Assembly: GCA_937907055.1 (NCBI GenBank)
Contig: CALCTW010000083.1
Span: forward strand, 1-58,267
Direction of reading: 5' to 3'
Source: an uncultured Clostridia bacterium
Lineage (GTDB): Bacteria > Bacillota > Clostridia > Christensenellales > Aristaeellaceae
DNA: 58,267 nucleotides
Shown: one piece after another, positions 48,397 to 55,879 of the stretch
Layout: every line of letters starts with the position of its first letter
How positions within the stretch are numbered: the first letter of the stretch is position 1
Notes under the pieces: generated by a model
Databases searched by the model: none
The model's input: only the letters and a program-made list of their open reading frames with translations
What the model was told of the DNA's origin: nothing
Translations under genes and position numbers: made by a program

Positions 48397-48990
48397 TTAA
48401 TTTACCTCCCGTTCCTTCAGGGTCTTCTGTATCGCGCCGCGTACGCCCAGCAGCTGCAGATCCAATATCTTATCCTCCAGCATCGTACGCACTTCGTCAT
48501 TGCTCGGAATATCCCATCGCCAGTATTCCCGGTCCCCGAACACGGCGTATACCAGCATGTCCGGTGTCATATCCGCGCTCAGCCCGTAAAAGATCTCCCG
48601 GGCCTCTTCACTTTCATTCAGGTCATCATGCGCGCTGGCAAACAGCATCATAAACATCGCCGTGCCCAACGCCATGCAGGGGGTCTTCGCGCTCAGCACC
48701 GGCAGCACCAGCATCCTCAGCTGCTCCGCCGCGCCGGCCAGCCCCGTCACCGTAGCCTCCTTGCTCATGCTCAGCTTCTGCGACAGTGTCACCGCCATCT
48801 CATGCTTTTCCTTTTCATCCGCCTGCAGACGGGGCATCAGCTCATACAAAAGAATGTGCCCGTACAACTGACGAAAATCATCGTCCAGCATCATCTGACG
48901 CACGCTTTTTAGTTCACACATGTACGCGCCGGGCAGCATCGCGGTCAATACCGCGCCTTCAGCCACCGCGCGCAGCGCTTCCTGATCCAT
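48397..48990 (-). CDS. Hypothetical protein resembling the C-terminal domain of mannitol/tagaturonate dehydrogenases
   Basis: This 197-residue protein is all-helical and has no Rossmann fold. The segments LPGAYMCELKSVRQMMLDDDF, LLYELMPRL and AVFGDREYWRWDI resemble, in order and spacing, the C-terminal helical domain of the mannitol dehydrogenase/UxaB family (the aflaGyetVream and lfGd.e.W patterns). The similarity is from memory and unconfirmed. ATG 48990 follows GGAGGAAAGG, and promoter TTTACA-17-TAAAAT is directly upstream, so it is not simply a degraded 3' fragment. It is in one unit with GH105. It may be a divergent stand-alone domain. Confidence 0.5.
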   Translation of the reverse strand: MDQEALRAVAEGAVLTAMLPGAYMCELKSVRQMMLDDDFRQLYGHILLYELMPRLQADEKEKHEMAVTLSQKLSMSKEATVTGLAGAAEQLRMLVLPVLSAKTPCMALGTAMFMMLFASAHDDLNESEEAREIFYGLSADMTPDMLVYAVFGDREYWRWDIPSNDEVRTMLEDKILDLQLLGVRGAIQKTLKEREVN

Positions 48991-49020
48991 ACCTTTCCTC
49001 CAGCCATGTTTCGTATCCTC

Positions 49021-49049
49021 ATTTTATCAAATAACCCTGTCCGTGTAAA
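49021..49049 (-). promoter_or_regulatory. Promoter of the GH105 operon
   Basis: On the minus strand TTTACA (49049-49044) and TAAAAT (49026-49021) are 17 bases apart, immediately before the first gene. Confidence 0.68.
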
Positions 49050-49075
49050 GCACTTTCAACCGCCCCCGCTCCTGC

Positions 49076-49105
49076 TTGCGCAGCCGCCCGCAACCATGAT
49101 ATAAT
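49076..49105 (+). promoter_or_regulatory. Promoter of the DUF4364-ispDF operon
   Basis: TTGCGC (49076-49081) and TATAAT (49100-49105) are 18 bases apart. It diverges from the GH105 operon promoter. Confidence 0.7.
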
Positions 49106-49138
49106 AGGCAAAAGAACACTTCCCATGGAGGTCTTTGC

Positions 49139-49675
49139 ATGCCCTACACCCCCGCCCGCACACCGGATACCCAGCAGCGGCTCATCCTTCTGTACACTCT
49201 CAGCAAGCTGGCTCCCTGCTATGACAGTCAGCTGCTGCAGTTCGTAACCGATCTTGAATTGATGAATTATTTCGATATGATGTTCGCCCTCATCGATCTG
49301 TGCCGTGACGGCAACGCGGTCCGTGAGCAGCAGCAGGAAAAGAATCTCTATTCTCTCACCCCTGCCGGGCGGCAGACGCTCGAGCTGCTCATCTCCCACC
49401 TGCCGGAATCCGTCCGCGCCCTCATCGATGAAAACGCCCCCGCTGCCTGCAGCCGCATCCGGGAGGAACAGGTCTTTGCCTCCTCCGTCCGCCGCGCGGG
49501 GGATCAGGATTATCGTCTTTCTCTCGGCGTCATGGATCACGGCACCGAGGTCATGCAGCTCACGCTCTCCCTGCCCGACGCGTCCGCCGCCGAAGCGCTC
49601 CGCGTAGGCTGGCCCTCCGCCGCGCAGGAAATCTACGCCTTCGTCATCCGCACCCTCTCGGAGGGTCTTTCATGA
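49139..49675 (+). CDS. DUF4364 family protein
   Basis: The 178-residue protein matches DUF4364 of Clostridia. It has a winged-helix-like N-terminal part (about 12-95; RLILLYTLSKLAPCYDSQLLQF and LYSLTPAGRQTLELL), with the TPAGR wing motif, and a C-terminal beta part. It is probably a DNA-binding or regulatory protein of unknown target. ATG 49139 follows GGAGG. It overlaps the ispDF start by four bases (ATGA), so the two are translationally coupled. Confidence 0.82.
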   Translation: MPYTPARTPDTQQRLILLYTLSKLAPCYDSQLLQFVTDLELMNYFDMMFALIDLCRDGNAVREQQQEKNLYSLTPAGRQTLELLISHLPESVRALIDENAPAACSRIREEQVFASSVRRAGDQDYRLSLGVMDHGTEVMQLTLSLPDASAAEALRVGWPSAAQEIYAFVIRTLSEGLS

Positions 49676-50802
49676 GCACCTGGGCCGTCATCCTGTGCGC
49701 CGGCAGAAGCACAAGAATGGGCCTCGGTCAGAATAAAACGCTCCTGCCCCTGCACGGTTCCCCGGTCTTCACGCACAGCATGCGGGCTTTCCGCCCGTTC
49801 GTGGACGGCATTCTGCTCGTCACCGGCGAAGCGGAGCAGCCCGCCTTCCGCGCCGCGTGCGAGCAATACGCCTGTCCCGCGGATGCCTTTGCCTTCGGCG
49901 GAAAGGAACGCCGCGACAGTGTCCTGAACGCGCTCCGCGCCCTGCCGGAGGATTGCGGGCAGGTCCTCATCCATGACGGCGCGCGCTGCTTCATCACAGG
50001 CGATGTCATCCGCCGCGTGCTTGACAGTGTCCTGCAGCATGGCTCCGGCGTCGCCGCCATCCCGGCCCGGGATACCATCAAGGAAGCCGATCCTGACGAA
50101 CAGGTCGTCCGCACCTTCGACCGCGCCCGTCTCCGTGTCATCCAGACGCCGCAGGGCTTCCGCCTGAAGGAGTTGCTGCATGCCTACGATGTCTGCGGCG
50201 ATATGCCGGCCACCGATGACGCCTCCCTCATGGAGCAGGCCGGTTATCCGGTGCGCCTCGTGCAGGGCGATGAAGCCAATCTCAAGCTCACCTATAAGGA
50301 GGATCTTGCCGCCGTGAACAACCGCGTTCCCAGGATCGGGCAGGGGTATGATGCTCACTGTCTGGTCGAAGGCCGTCCGCTCATCCTGTGCGGCGAAAAC
50401 ATCCCTTACGAAAAAGGCCTGCTCGGCCACAGCGATGCCGATGTCGCGGTCCATGCCCTCATGGACGCCCTGCTCGGTGCCGCCGCGCTCGGCGATATCG
50501 GCCACCTCTTTCCGGACAATGATGACCGCTACAAGGGCATCAGCAGCATGCTGCTGCTCCGGGAAGTTGCCCGCGTCCTCCGCGAAAACGGCTTCACCTT
50601 CGTCAACTGCGATATCACCATCATCGCCCAGCGTCCCAAGCTCGCGCCCTTCATTGAAGCCATGCGCGCGAATGTCGCCGCCGTGCTTCAGACCGATGTC
50701 CGCAACATCGCCGTCAAGGCCACCACCACCGAAAAGATGGGCTTTGAAGGCCGCGGCGAAGGCATCAGCGCCCTGGCCGTCGCCATGCTCCTCTCCGATT
50801 GA
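49672..50802 (+). CDS. ispDF: Bifunctional isoprenoid enzyme IspDF
   Basis: This 376-residue protein fuses two enzymes of the methylerythritol phosphate pathway. IspD (about 1-218), MEP cytidylyltransferase, has ILCAGRSTRMG, HDGARCF and the IQTPQGF motif. IspF (about 222-376), MECDP synthase, has GQGYDAH, LLGHSDADVAVHALMDALLGA and GDIGHLFPDNDDRYKG with its metal ligands. The fusion channels or co-expresses steps 3 and 5, although it lacks IspE. ATG 49672 overlaps the DUF4364 stop. It ends at a terminator near 50890. Confidence 0.96.
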   Translation: MSTWAVILCAGRSTRMGLGQNKTLLPLHGSPVFTHSMRAFRPFVDGILLVTGEAEQPAFRAACEQYACPADAFAFGGKERRDSVLNALRALPEDCGQVLIHDGARCFITGDVIRRVLDSVLQHGSGVAAIPARDTIKEADPDEQVVRTFDRARLRVIQTPQGFRLKELLHAYDVCGDMPATDDASLMEQAGYPVRLVQGDEANLKLTYKEDLAAVNNRVPRIGQGYDAHCLVEGRPLILCGENIPYEKGLLGHSDADVAVHALMDALLGAAALGDIGHLFPDNDDRYKGISSMLLLREVARVLRENGFTFVNCDITIIAQRPKLAPFIEAMRANVAAVLQTDVRNIAVKATTTEKMGFEGRGEGISALAVAMLLSD

Positions 50803-50859
50803 TTCCCGAATGATCCCTATTAGTTTCCCTGCCGTTCCGGTCAGGCTCAAATGATAAAG

Positions 50860-50894
50860 AAAAGATGTGTCCGCGCCGGGCACATCTTTTACTT
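50860..50894 (+). terminator. Terminator of ispDF
   Basis: AAAAGATGTG (50860-50869) pairs with CACATCTTTT (50881-50890), followed by ACTTTG. Confidence 0.82.
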
Positions 50895-50928
50895 TGCCAT
50901 TATACCTGTTTTTCAAGTGACCTGCAAT

Positions 50929-51028
50929 GAACCTTTGCGAACCTGTATTGTACCTTTGCGAACCTGTATTGTACCTTCGCGAACCTAAATTGAACCTTTG
51001 CGAACCTGAATTGTACCTTTGCGAACCT
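50929..51028. repeat. Helically phased array of ten GWACCT hexamers (21-bp tandem repeat)
   Basis: GAACCT or GTACCT starts at 50929, 50939, 50950, 50960, 50971, 50981, 50992, 51002, 51013 and 51023. Spacing alternates 10 and 11 bp, so the full unit is 21 bp (two helical turns) and five units are present. TTTGC or TTCGC follows alternate hexamers. Weaker TGACC copies flank both ends (50918, 51033). It lies between the ispDF terminator and the 3' end of a convergent gene, away from both promoters. Confidence 0.93.
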
Positions 51029-51092
51029 TTTCTGACCAGAGTTCCGGCGTTTCCGCGGCATATTCAGGCGTTTCGTTCCGCGGCTTCCGGCA

Positions 51093-51536
51093 TCATTCGC
51101 TGATCAGTTTCTCAACCGCGTTCTTAAACATCGCCGCCTCCAGCGCGGAGGTTACATAGATACTGTCATCGCCGTTGACCATCGCCAGCGCGAACGTATA
51201 TCCGCTGTCAAGCATCCCTTCAAGCGTATCCCATACGCCGCACAGGGAGTAGATCACGTAGAGCGCGTCCACCTCACTCACATCCGTGAACACATACGAT
51301 TCAACGCTTCCGGAAAGGAAGAGCATCGATGTTTCGGTGTCATACCACACCATCGTCACCTTATCGCCCAAGCCATCGATGGTGATATAATTACGGCCGA
51401 CATAAAGCGATGTACTGTTGTCGGTGAACATCGTCTTCAGGATGACCTGACAGGTCTCACCCAGCGCGGCCGTCATCATCGTACACACGAGCAGCAGGGC
51501 CAGAGAAATAACCAAAAAACGACGGATCTTCTGCAT
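51093..51536 (-). CDS. Small exported protein of unknown function
   Basis: The ~147-residue product has a signal peptide (MQKIRRFLVISLALLLVCTMMTAALG). The mature ~120 residues are a compact alpha/beta region (SLYVGRNYITIDGLGDKVTMVWYD, LCGVWDTLEGML) with no recognised family. It keeps several cysteines. ATG 51536 follows AAGGGGG, and an in-frame upstream region lacks signal character. Promoter TTGACA-17-TATTTT lies 53 bases upstream, with a palindrome between. It is convergent with ispDF. Confidence 0.72.
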   Translation of the reverse strand: MQKIRRFLVISLALLLVCTMMTAALGETCQVILKTMFTDNSTSLYVGRNYITIDGLGDKVTMVWYDTETSMLFLSGSVESYVFTDVSEVDALYVIYSLCGVWDTLEGMLDSGYTFALAMVNGDDSIYVTSALEAAMFKNAVEKLISE

Positions 51537-51555
51537 ACATTCGTCCCCCTTATTG

Positions 51556-51572
51556 CAGGCATCACATGCCTG
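51556..51572. promoter_or_regulatory. Palindrome in the leader of the small exported protein gene
   Basis: CAGGCAT-CAC-ATGCCTG is a perfect inverted repeat lying downstream of the -10 box and seven bases upstream of the GGGGG Shine-Dalgarno (minus strand). It could be an operator or an RNA stem-loop. Confidence 0.5.
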
Positions 51573-51588
51573 TATATTTGTTGGCATA

Positions 51589-51617
51589 AAAATAACATGT
51601 AATGTCAGTTTTGTCAA
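51589..51617 (-). promoter_or_regulatory. Promoter of the small exported protein gene
   Basis: On the minus strand TTGACA (51617-51612) and TATTTT (51594-51589) are 17 bases apart. Confidence 0.72.
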
Positions 51618-51699
51618 GCATTGTCATCCAAATATCATTCATGTTTATCACATTGCTTTCAGATACCGCAAACGCCCGGAACCTCCCTCGTTTTTTGCA

Positions 51700-51737
51700 A
51701 AAAGATTGCCGTTCTTCACAAACGGCGATCTTTTTCT
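51700..51737. terminator. Bidirectional terminator-like hairpin with no adjacent gene end
   Basis: AAAAAGAT-TGCCGTT and AACGGC-G-ATCTTTTT pair around CTTCAC/A. A and T runs flank it on both strands. Confidence 0.65.
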
Positions 51738-52150
51738 TTTTATTTTCAGAAGTTGTATGAACTGTTCATACATATTTCACGCCCGTTTTCCCGCTCCGAA
51801 ACGCCTCCGATAAAAGTACATTCGTTTCGTCACCCTTCCGTTTTGTTTCCGTCCTTTGCCCGTAATTTCTCGTTCATAACATAAATGCTGTTTCGTGTCT
51901 TATTCATTAATTTTGTATTACTGTTTCATTACTCTTAACGCATATTTTACATCTTCATTCTTTTGGCTCTGTTTCTTCTCAATTCCGCAAAAATTCAATC
52001 ATATCCTGTTATAACCGTGTTTTTTCTTCTTCACAGTCTGTTCGCGTCCCGTTCATATTTCCGTTTCCGATCCAATTCCGTTTTATGTCTTATTCTTTAC
52101 TGTTTCATTACATTTTTATATTAATTTATTTCCTTCTTCATCATTTTGTC

Positions 52151-52180
52151 TTGACATCGAAACAATTGGCGTATTATAAT
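52151..52180 (+). promoter_or_regulatory. Promoter of the antitoxin-like gene
   Basis: Perfect TTGACA (52151-52156) and TATAAT (52175-52180) hexamers with an 18-base spacer. Confidence 0.82.
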
Positions 52181-52213
52181 CGTCATGATTTCAATATGAT
52201 CGGAGGTCCTCCC

Positions 52214-52408
52214 ATGCCGGCCACCATTCAGGTACGCGTCGATGAAGAACTGAAAAAACAGGCGGATGAGCTGTTCCGTTCCCTGGGCACGGATACCACC
52301 ACCGCCGTGCGCATTTTTCTCACACAGGCCGTCGCGGGCGGCGGCTTTCCGTTTGAGATCCGCCGTCCCGTTCCGCGCCGCAGGTCCCGTCTGAACGAAG
52401 AGGATTGA
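52214..52408 (+). CDS. RelB/DinJ-family antitoxin, without a toxin partner
   Basis: The 64-residue product matches the ribbon-helix-helix part of RelB/DinJ antitoxins: TIQVRVDEELKKQADELF, then LGTDTTTAVRIFLTQAV and GGGFPFEIR. It ends in a short basic-acidic tail (RRRSRLNEED), shorter than usual antitoxins, which need a C-terminal toxin-binding segment. No RelE/YafQ toxin follows, and the next 300 bases hold no gene. ATG 52214 follows CGGAGG. It may be a solitary DNA-binding regulator or the remnant of a toxin-antitoxin pair. Confidence 0.85.
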   Translation: MPATIQVRVDEELKKQADELFRSLGTDTTTAVRIFLTQAVAGGGFPFEIRRPVPRRRSRLNEED

Positions 52409-52561
52409 TCCCCCGTTCTTTCCAGCGCCGCTCCTGTATTCTTTTTGTGTCAGGTTACGCCTCTCCGGCGGCTGCTCCCGTCCCCGTGCTTCCGCTGCCC
52501 CTGTTTTTTCGGCGTTTTTCCCCTTCTGACAGGGAAAAGCACTGTCCTTATGCCTCTTTTC

Positions 52562-52610
52562 AAAGCGCCCTTCCGCGTCATTTTTTATCTTGCGCGCGGC
52601 GCTTTTTTTT
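52562..52610 (+). terminator. Terminator after the antitoxin-like gene
   Basis: AAAGCGCC (52562-52569) pairs with GGCGCTTT around a long loop that contains GCGCGC, followed by eight T residues. It overlaps the next promoter. Confidence 0.68.
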
Positions 52611-52618
52611 GATACAAT
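52590..52618 (+). promoter_or_regulatory. Promoter of the HerA-like gene
   Basis: TTGCGC (52590-52595) and TACAAT (52613-52618) are 17 bases apart. The spacer includes the T-run of the preceding terminator. Confidence 0.6.
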
Positions 52619-52708
52619 AAAGTTAAGTAAGAATTTTTCCGGATACGGGTCTCTTTCCGTACCTTTTACTGATCGCATCATATTCCAGCTTTGGAGGATT
52701 CTAACCGT

Positions 52709-54616
52709 ATGCTGCTTGAAAAGAATCTGTGGCTCGGCACCTCTCCGGAGGGTCCTGTCTGCCTTTCTCCCCGCATGGCCAATCGCCACGGCCTCATCAG
52801 CGGTGCCACCGGCACCGGCAAGACCGTCACACTTCAGGTCATGGCGGAAAGCTTCTCCGCCATGGGCGTCCCGGTCTTTCTGGCCGATGTCAAGGGCGAT
52901 CTGGCCGGGATCAGCCAGCCCTGCGCCAGCGTTGAAAAAATCCAGGGCCGTCTGGACAAGTGCGGCGTCACCGCGTTTGAAGCCATGGGCTGCCCGGTCA
53001 CGCTGTGGGATGTCTTCGGCGAAAAGGGTCATCCCGTGCGCACCACCGTCAGCGAAATGGGGCCGCTGCTCCTTTCCCGTCTGTTGGGGCTGAATGACAC
53101 TCAGGCCGGCGTGCTGCACATCGTGTTCCGCATCGCCGATGATCAGGGGCTTCTGCTGATCGATCTGAAGGACATCCGCGCCATGCTCGCCTATGTGGGC
53201 GAGGATACGGGCCGCTACACGGTCGATTACGGCAATGTCACCAAGGCCTCCCTCGGCGCCATCCAGCGCGCCATCGCCATGCTGGAGGATCAGGGCGGCA
53301 ACATCTTCTTCGGTGAACCTGCCCTCAATATCGCGGACTGGCTTCGCGTGGAGGCGGACGGCCGCGGCCGTATCAACGTGCTGGCAGCGGAAAAGCTGTT
53401 CCAGAAGCCGGTCATGTATTCCACCTTCCTGCTGTGGATGCTGGCCGAATTGTACGAGATCCTTCCCGAGCAGGGCGACAGCGACAAGCCCCGCATGGTC
53501 TTCTTCTTTGATGAAGCCCACCTGCTCTTTGACGACTGCTCCAAGGCCCTGATGGACCGGATCGAGCAGACCGTCCGCCTCATCCGCTCCAAGGGTGTCG
53601 GCGTATACTTTGTCACGCAGAACCCCATGGATGTCCCCTCCTCCGTGCTCAGTCAGCTAGCCGGGCGCGTGCAGCACGCGCTGCGCGCCTTCACGCCGCA
53701 GGAGCAGAAGGTCATCCGTTCGGTAGCCGATACCTTCCGTACCAATCCCGATTTTGACACCGGCGAGGCCATCACCACGCTGAAGACCGGTCAAGCTCTC
53801 GTTTCCTTCCTGCAGGAGGACGGCAGCCCCGCCGTCGTGCAGCGCACCACCATCCTGCCGCCGCAGAGCTTTATCGGCGCCATTCCGGATGATCTGCGCG
53901 CGCGGCTGATGATGAACGACCCGGTCGGCTCCATGTACGATGGCTTCTTTGACCGCGAGAGCGCTTATGAGATCCTGGCCGCCCGTATGTACGCCGCCGA
54001 TGAGGATGACGCGCAGCCCGTTTACGGTCAGCCGGTCTATGATCAGCCCGCCTACGGTCAGCCGGTCTATCAGCAGCAGCCTTATGGTCAGCCGGTTTAT
54101 CAGCAACAGCCCTACGGTCAGCAGCCTTACCAGCAGCAGCTCTACGGTCAGCAGCCTTATCAGCAGCAGCCTTACGGCCAGCCCGCCTTCCAGCCCGCGC
54201 CTGCCACACAGCCCATCTCCTTCCAGGTCTTCAATCCGCAGACCGGTACCTACGAGGAGCAGGTCATCCGTCAGGCGCCGCAGCTGACTGTCAATCCCAC
54301 CGTGGTCACGCAGAGCGGCGTACCCGTCACCTATAATCAGCCGCTTCCCACGCGCCCGCAGCCGCAGGCCCCCGTTGCCATGCGTCAGCCCGCGCAGCCT
54401 GCCCGCGTTCAGGCCGCTCCCGCGCCGAAGACATCTGCGAAGCCCGCCGCGAAAAAGACCGCCGCGACTGCCGCCAAATCCACCTCCCGCACCAAATCCG
54501 TGGGCGAGCAGATGCTCAACAGCTTCACCCGCTCCGCCTCCTCCACCATGGGAAGAGAGCTTTCCCGCAGCCTGCTGGGCGTGCTGGGCCTCTCCTCCAC
54601 CAAGAAACGTAAATAA
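52709..54616 (+). CDS. HerA-like ATPase (DUF853/YjgR type) with Q/Y-rich tail
   Basis: The 635-residue protein is an FtsK/HerA-superfamily ATPase. Walker A is GATGTGKT (32-39), and Walker B is MVFFFDEAHLLF (near 265). FLADVKGDLAGISQP and GVGVYFVTQNPMDVP match the DUF853 (YjgR) group. Residues about 435-500 are a low-complexity run of QPVY, QQQPYG and QQPYQQQ repeats, rich in Gln, Tyr, Pro and Gly. A basic Ala/Lys tail follows. Some DUF853 members are annotated as DNA-mobilising or defence-linked. ATG 52709 is chosen because the TTG 18 bases earlier is part of the GGAGG site. The function is unknown. Confidence 0.88.
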   Translation: MLLEKNLWLGTSPEGPVCLSPRMANRHGLISGATGTGKTVTLQVMAESFSAMGVPVFLADVKGDLAGISQPCASVEKIQGRLDKCGVTAFEAMGCPVTLWDVFGEKGHPVRTTVSEMGPLLLSRLLGLNDTQAGVLHIVFRIADDQGLLLIDLKDIRAMLAYVGEDTGRYTVDYGNVTKASLGAIQRAIAMLEDQGGNIFFGEPALNIADWLRVEADGRGRINVLAAEKLFQKPVMYSTFLLWMLAELYEILPEQGDSDKPRMVFFFDEAHLLFDDCSKALMDRIEQTVRLIRSKGVGVYFVTQNPMDVPSSVLSQLAGRVQHALRAFTPQEQKVIRSVADTFRTNPDFDTGEAITTLKTGQALVSFLQEDGSPAVVQRTTILPPQSFIGAIPDDLRARLMMNDPVGSMYDGFFDRESAYEILAARMYAADEDDAQPVYGQPVYDQPAYGQPVYQQQPYGQPVYQQQPYGQQPYQQQLYGQQPYQQQPYGQPAFQPAPATQPISFQVFNPQTGTYEEQVIRQAPQLTVNPTVVTQSGVPVTYNQPLPTRPQPQAPVAMRQPAQPARVQAAPAPKTSAKPAAKKTAATAAKSTSRTKSVGEQMLNSFTRSASSTMGRELSRSLLGVLGLSSTKKRK

Positions 54617-54712
54617 TGACCGCGCGCTACCTTCATTTTTCAGCAGAGCACGGCCTGTGATCGAATTTCAACCACACCCCGAAAACATCAAAGAATTCAG
54701 GAGGGAACAACC

Positions 54713-55786
54713 ATGAAAAGACGTATCGGTATCCTCACCAGCGGCGGCGACTGCCCCGGCCTCAACGCGACCATCCGCGGCGTAGCAAAAGCCGCTTACG
54801 AGCTTTTTGACGCCGAGATCATCGGCATCAAGGACGGCTACCGCGGCCTCATCGAAGGCGACTGGGAAGAAATGAAGCGCAGCCAGTTCAGCGGCATCCT
54901 CACCATGGGCGGTACCATTCTGGGCACCAGCCGCAGGCCCTTCCGCAACATGCGCGTCATCGAAGATGACAACGTGGATAAAGTGGCGGCCATGAAGGAA
55001 AACTACGACAAAATGAAGCTGGACTGCCTGGTCACGCTGGGCGGCAACGGCACCCACAAGACAGCCAACCTCCTTTCCGAAGAAGGCCTCAATGTCATCG
55101 GTCTGCCCAAGACCATCGATAACGACATCTACGGCACCGATTTCACCTTCGGCTTCCACACCGCTGTGGACATCGCCACCGATGTGATCGACCGCTGCCA
55201 CACCACCGCTGCCTCTCACGGCCGCTGCCTGGTGGTGGAGATCATGGGCAACAAGGCCGGCTGGCTCACGCTGTATTCCGGCATCGCCGGCGGCGCGGAT
55301 GTCATCCTGCTGCCCGAAGTGCCCTATGATATCAAGGATGTCGCCAAGGTGGTCGAAGCCCGCGCCAACAGCAAGAAGGGCTTCTCCATCATCGCCGTGG
55401 CCGAAGGCGCCATGGAAAAGGGCGAAGCCAAGATGAAGCGCAAGGAGCGCGAGGCCGCCCGTGCCGCGGCCGGTTTCAACGGCATTGCCAATCGTCTGGC
55501 CAAGCAGCTGACCGAGCTGGTGGGCGTGGAAGCCCGCGCTGTCATCCCCGGCCACATCCAGCGCGGCGGCAGCCCCAATGCCTATGACCGCGTGCTGAGC
55601 ACCCAGTTCGGTGTCCATGCCGCGCAGCTCATCCGTGACGGCGAATACGGCTATACCGTGGCGCTCAACGGCAACACCATCACCCATAACAAGCTCAAGG
55701 ATATCGCCGGCATTCCCAAGCCCGTGCCCAAGGATCACCAGATGATCGAAGTGGGCAAGGATATGGGCATCTCCTTCGGCGACTGA
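54713..55786 (+). CDS. pfkA: 6-phosphofructokinase, group III-like
   Basis: This 357-residue glycolytic enzyme phosphorylates fructose-6-phosphate. LTSGGDCPGLNA and MGGTILGTSRRPF are family motifs. At the donor site it has GGNGT (110-114), where ATP enzymes have GGDGS and PPi enzymes GGDDS/T. PKTIDNDI carries Lys133, where ATP enzymes have Gly. This Gly/Lys mix marks the mixed-substrate group III, and most such enzymes use ATP. PGHIQRGG holds the substrate arginine. ATG 54713 follows AGGAGGGA. A GC-rich hairpin follows the stop. Confidence 0.93.
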   Translation: MKRRIGILTSGGDCPGLNATIRGVAKAAYELFDAEIIGIKDGYRGLIEGDWEEMKRSQFSGILTMGGTILGTSRRPFRNMRVIEDDNVDKVAAMKENYDKMKLDCLVTLGGNGTHKTANLLSEEGLNVIGLPKTIDNDIYGTDFTFGFHTAVDIATDVIDRCHTTAASHGRCLVVEIMGNKAGWLTLYSGIAGGADVILLPEVPYDIKDVAKVVEARANSKKGFSIIAVAEGAMEKGEAKMKRKEREAARAAAGFNGIANRLAKQLTELVGVEARAVIPGHIQRGGSPNAYDRVLSTQFGVHAAQLIRDGEYGYTVALNGNTITHNKLKDIAGIPKPVPKDHQMIEVGKDMGISFGD

Positions 55787-55805
55787 TCCCTTTTTCAGGT
55801 CCGCC

Positions 55806-55838
55806 CGGCGCGGAGGTGAGCGATCTGCTCCGCGCCGC
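55806..55838 (+). other. Hairpin after pfkA
   Basis: CGGCGCGGA pairs with TCCGCGCCG around a long loop. The tail is not T-rich, so it is only a possible terminator. Confidence 0.4.
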
Positions 55839-55879
55839 GGGCCTTCTGTCATCTTTTCATCACCCGGAGGGTGCTGTTC

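Larger units (their letters stand above)
51618..52213. other. ~600-base AT-rich noncoding tract with repeats and a free-standing terminator-like hairpin
   Basis: No credible coding frame is present. The base composition is far more AT-rich than its surroundings, and pyrimidines dominate the plus strand. AAAAAGAT-TGCCGTT pairs with AACGGC-G-ATCTTTTT (51700-51737) with A/T runs on both sides, yet no gene ends here. A composite repeat (TGTCTTATTC plus TTACTGTTTCATTAC) occurs at 51896-51932 and again at 52086-52111. The right edge holds the antitoxin promoter. The tract could encode a small RNA or be the scar of an insertion. Confidence 0.55.

Noticed and set aside
49728..50141. Antisense frame within ispDF
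   Set aside because: Shadow of two well-conserved enzyme domains.
50918..51038. 21-bp repeats as a CRISPR array
   Set aside because: The repeats are contiguous with no unique spacers, and no cas genes are present.
52405..52620. Small frame after the antitoxin as its toxin
   Set aside because: No resemblance to RelE/YafQ, Ser/Pro/Arg/Phe-rich random composition, and it runs through a terminator.
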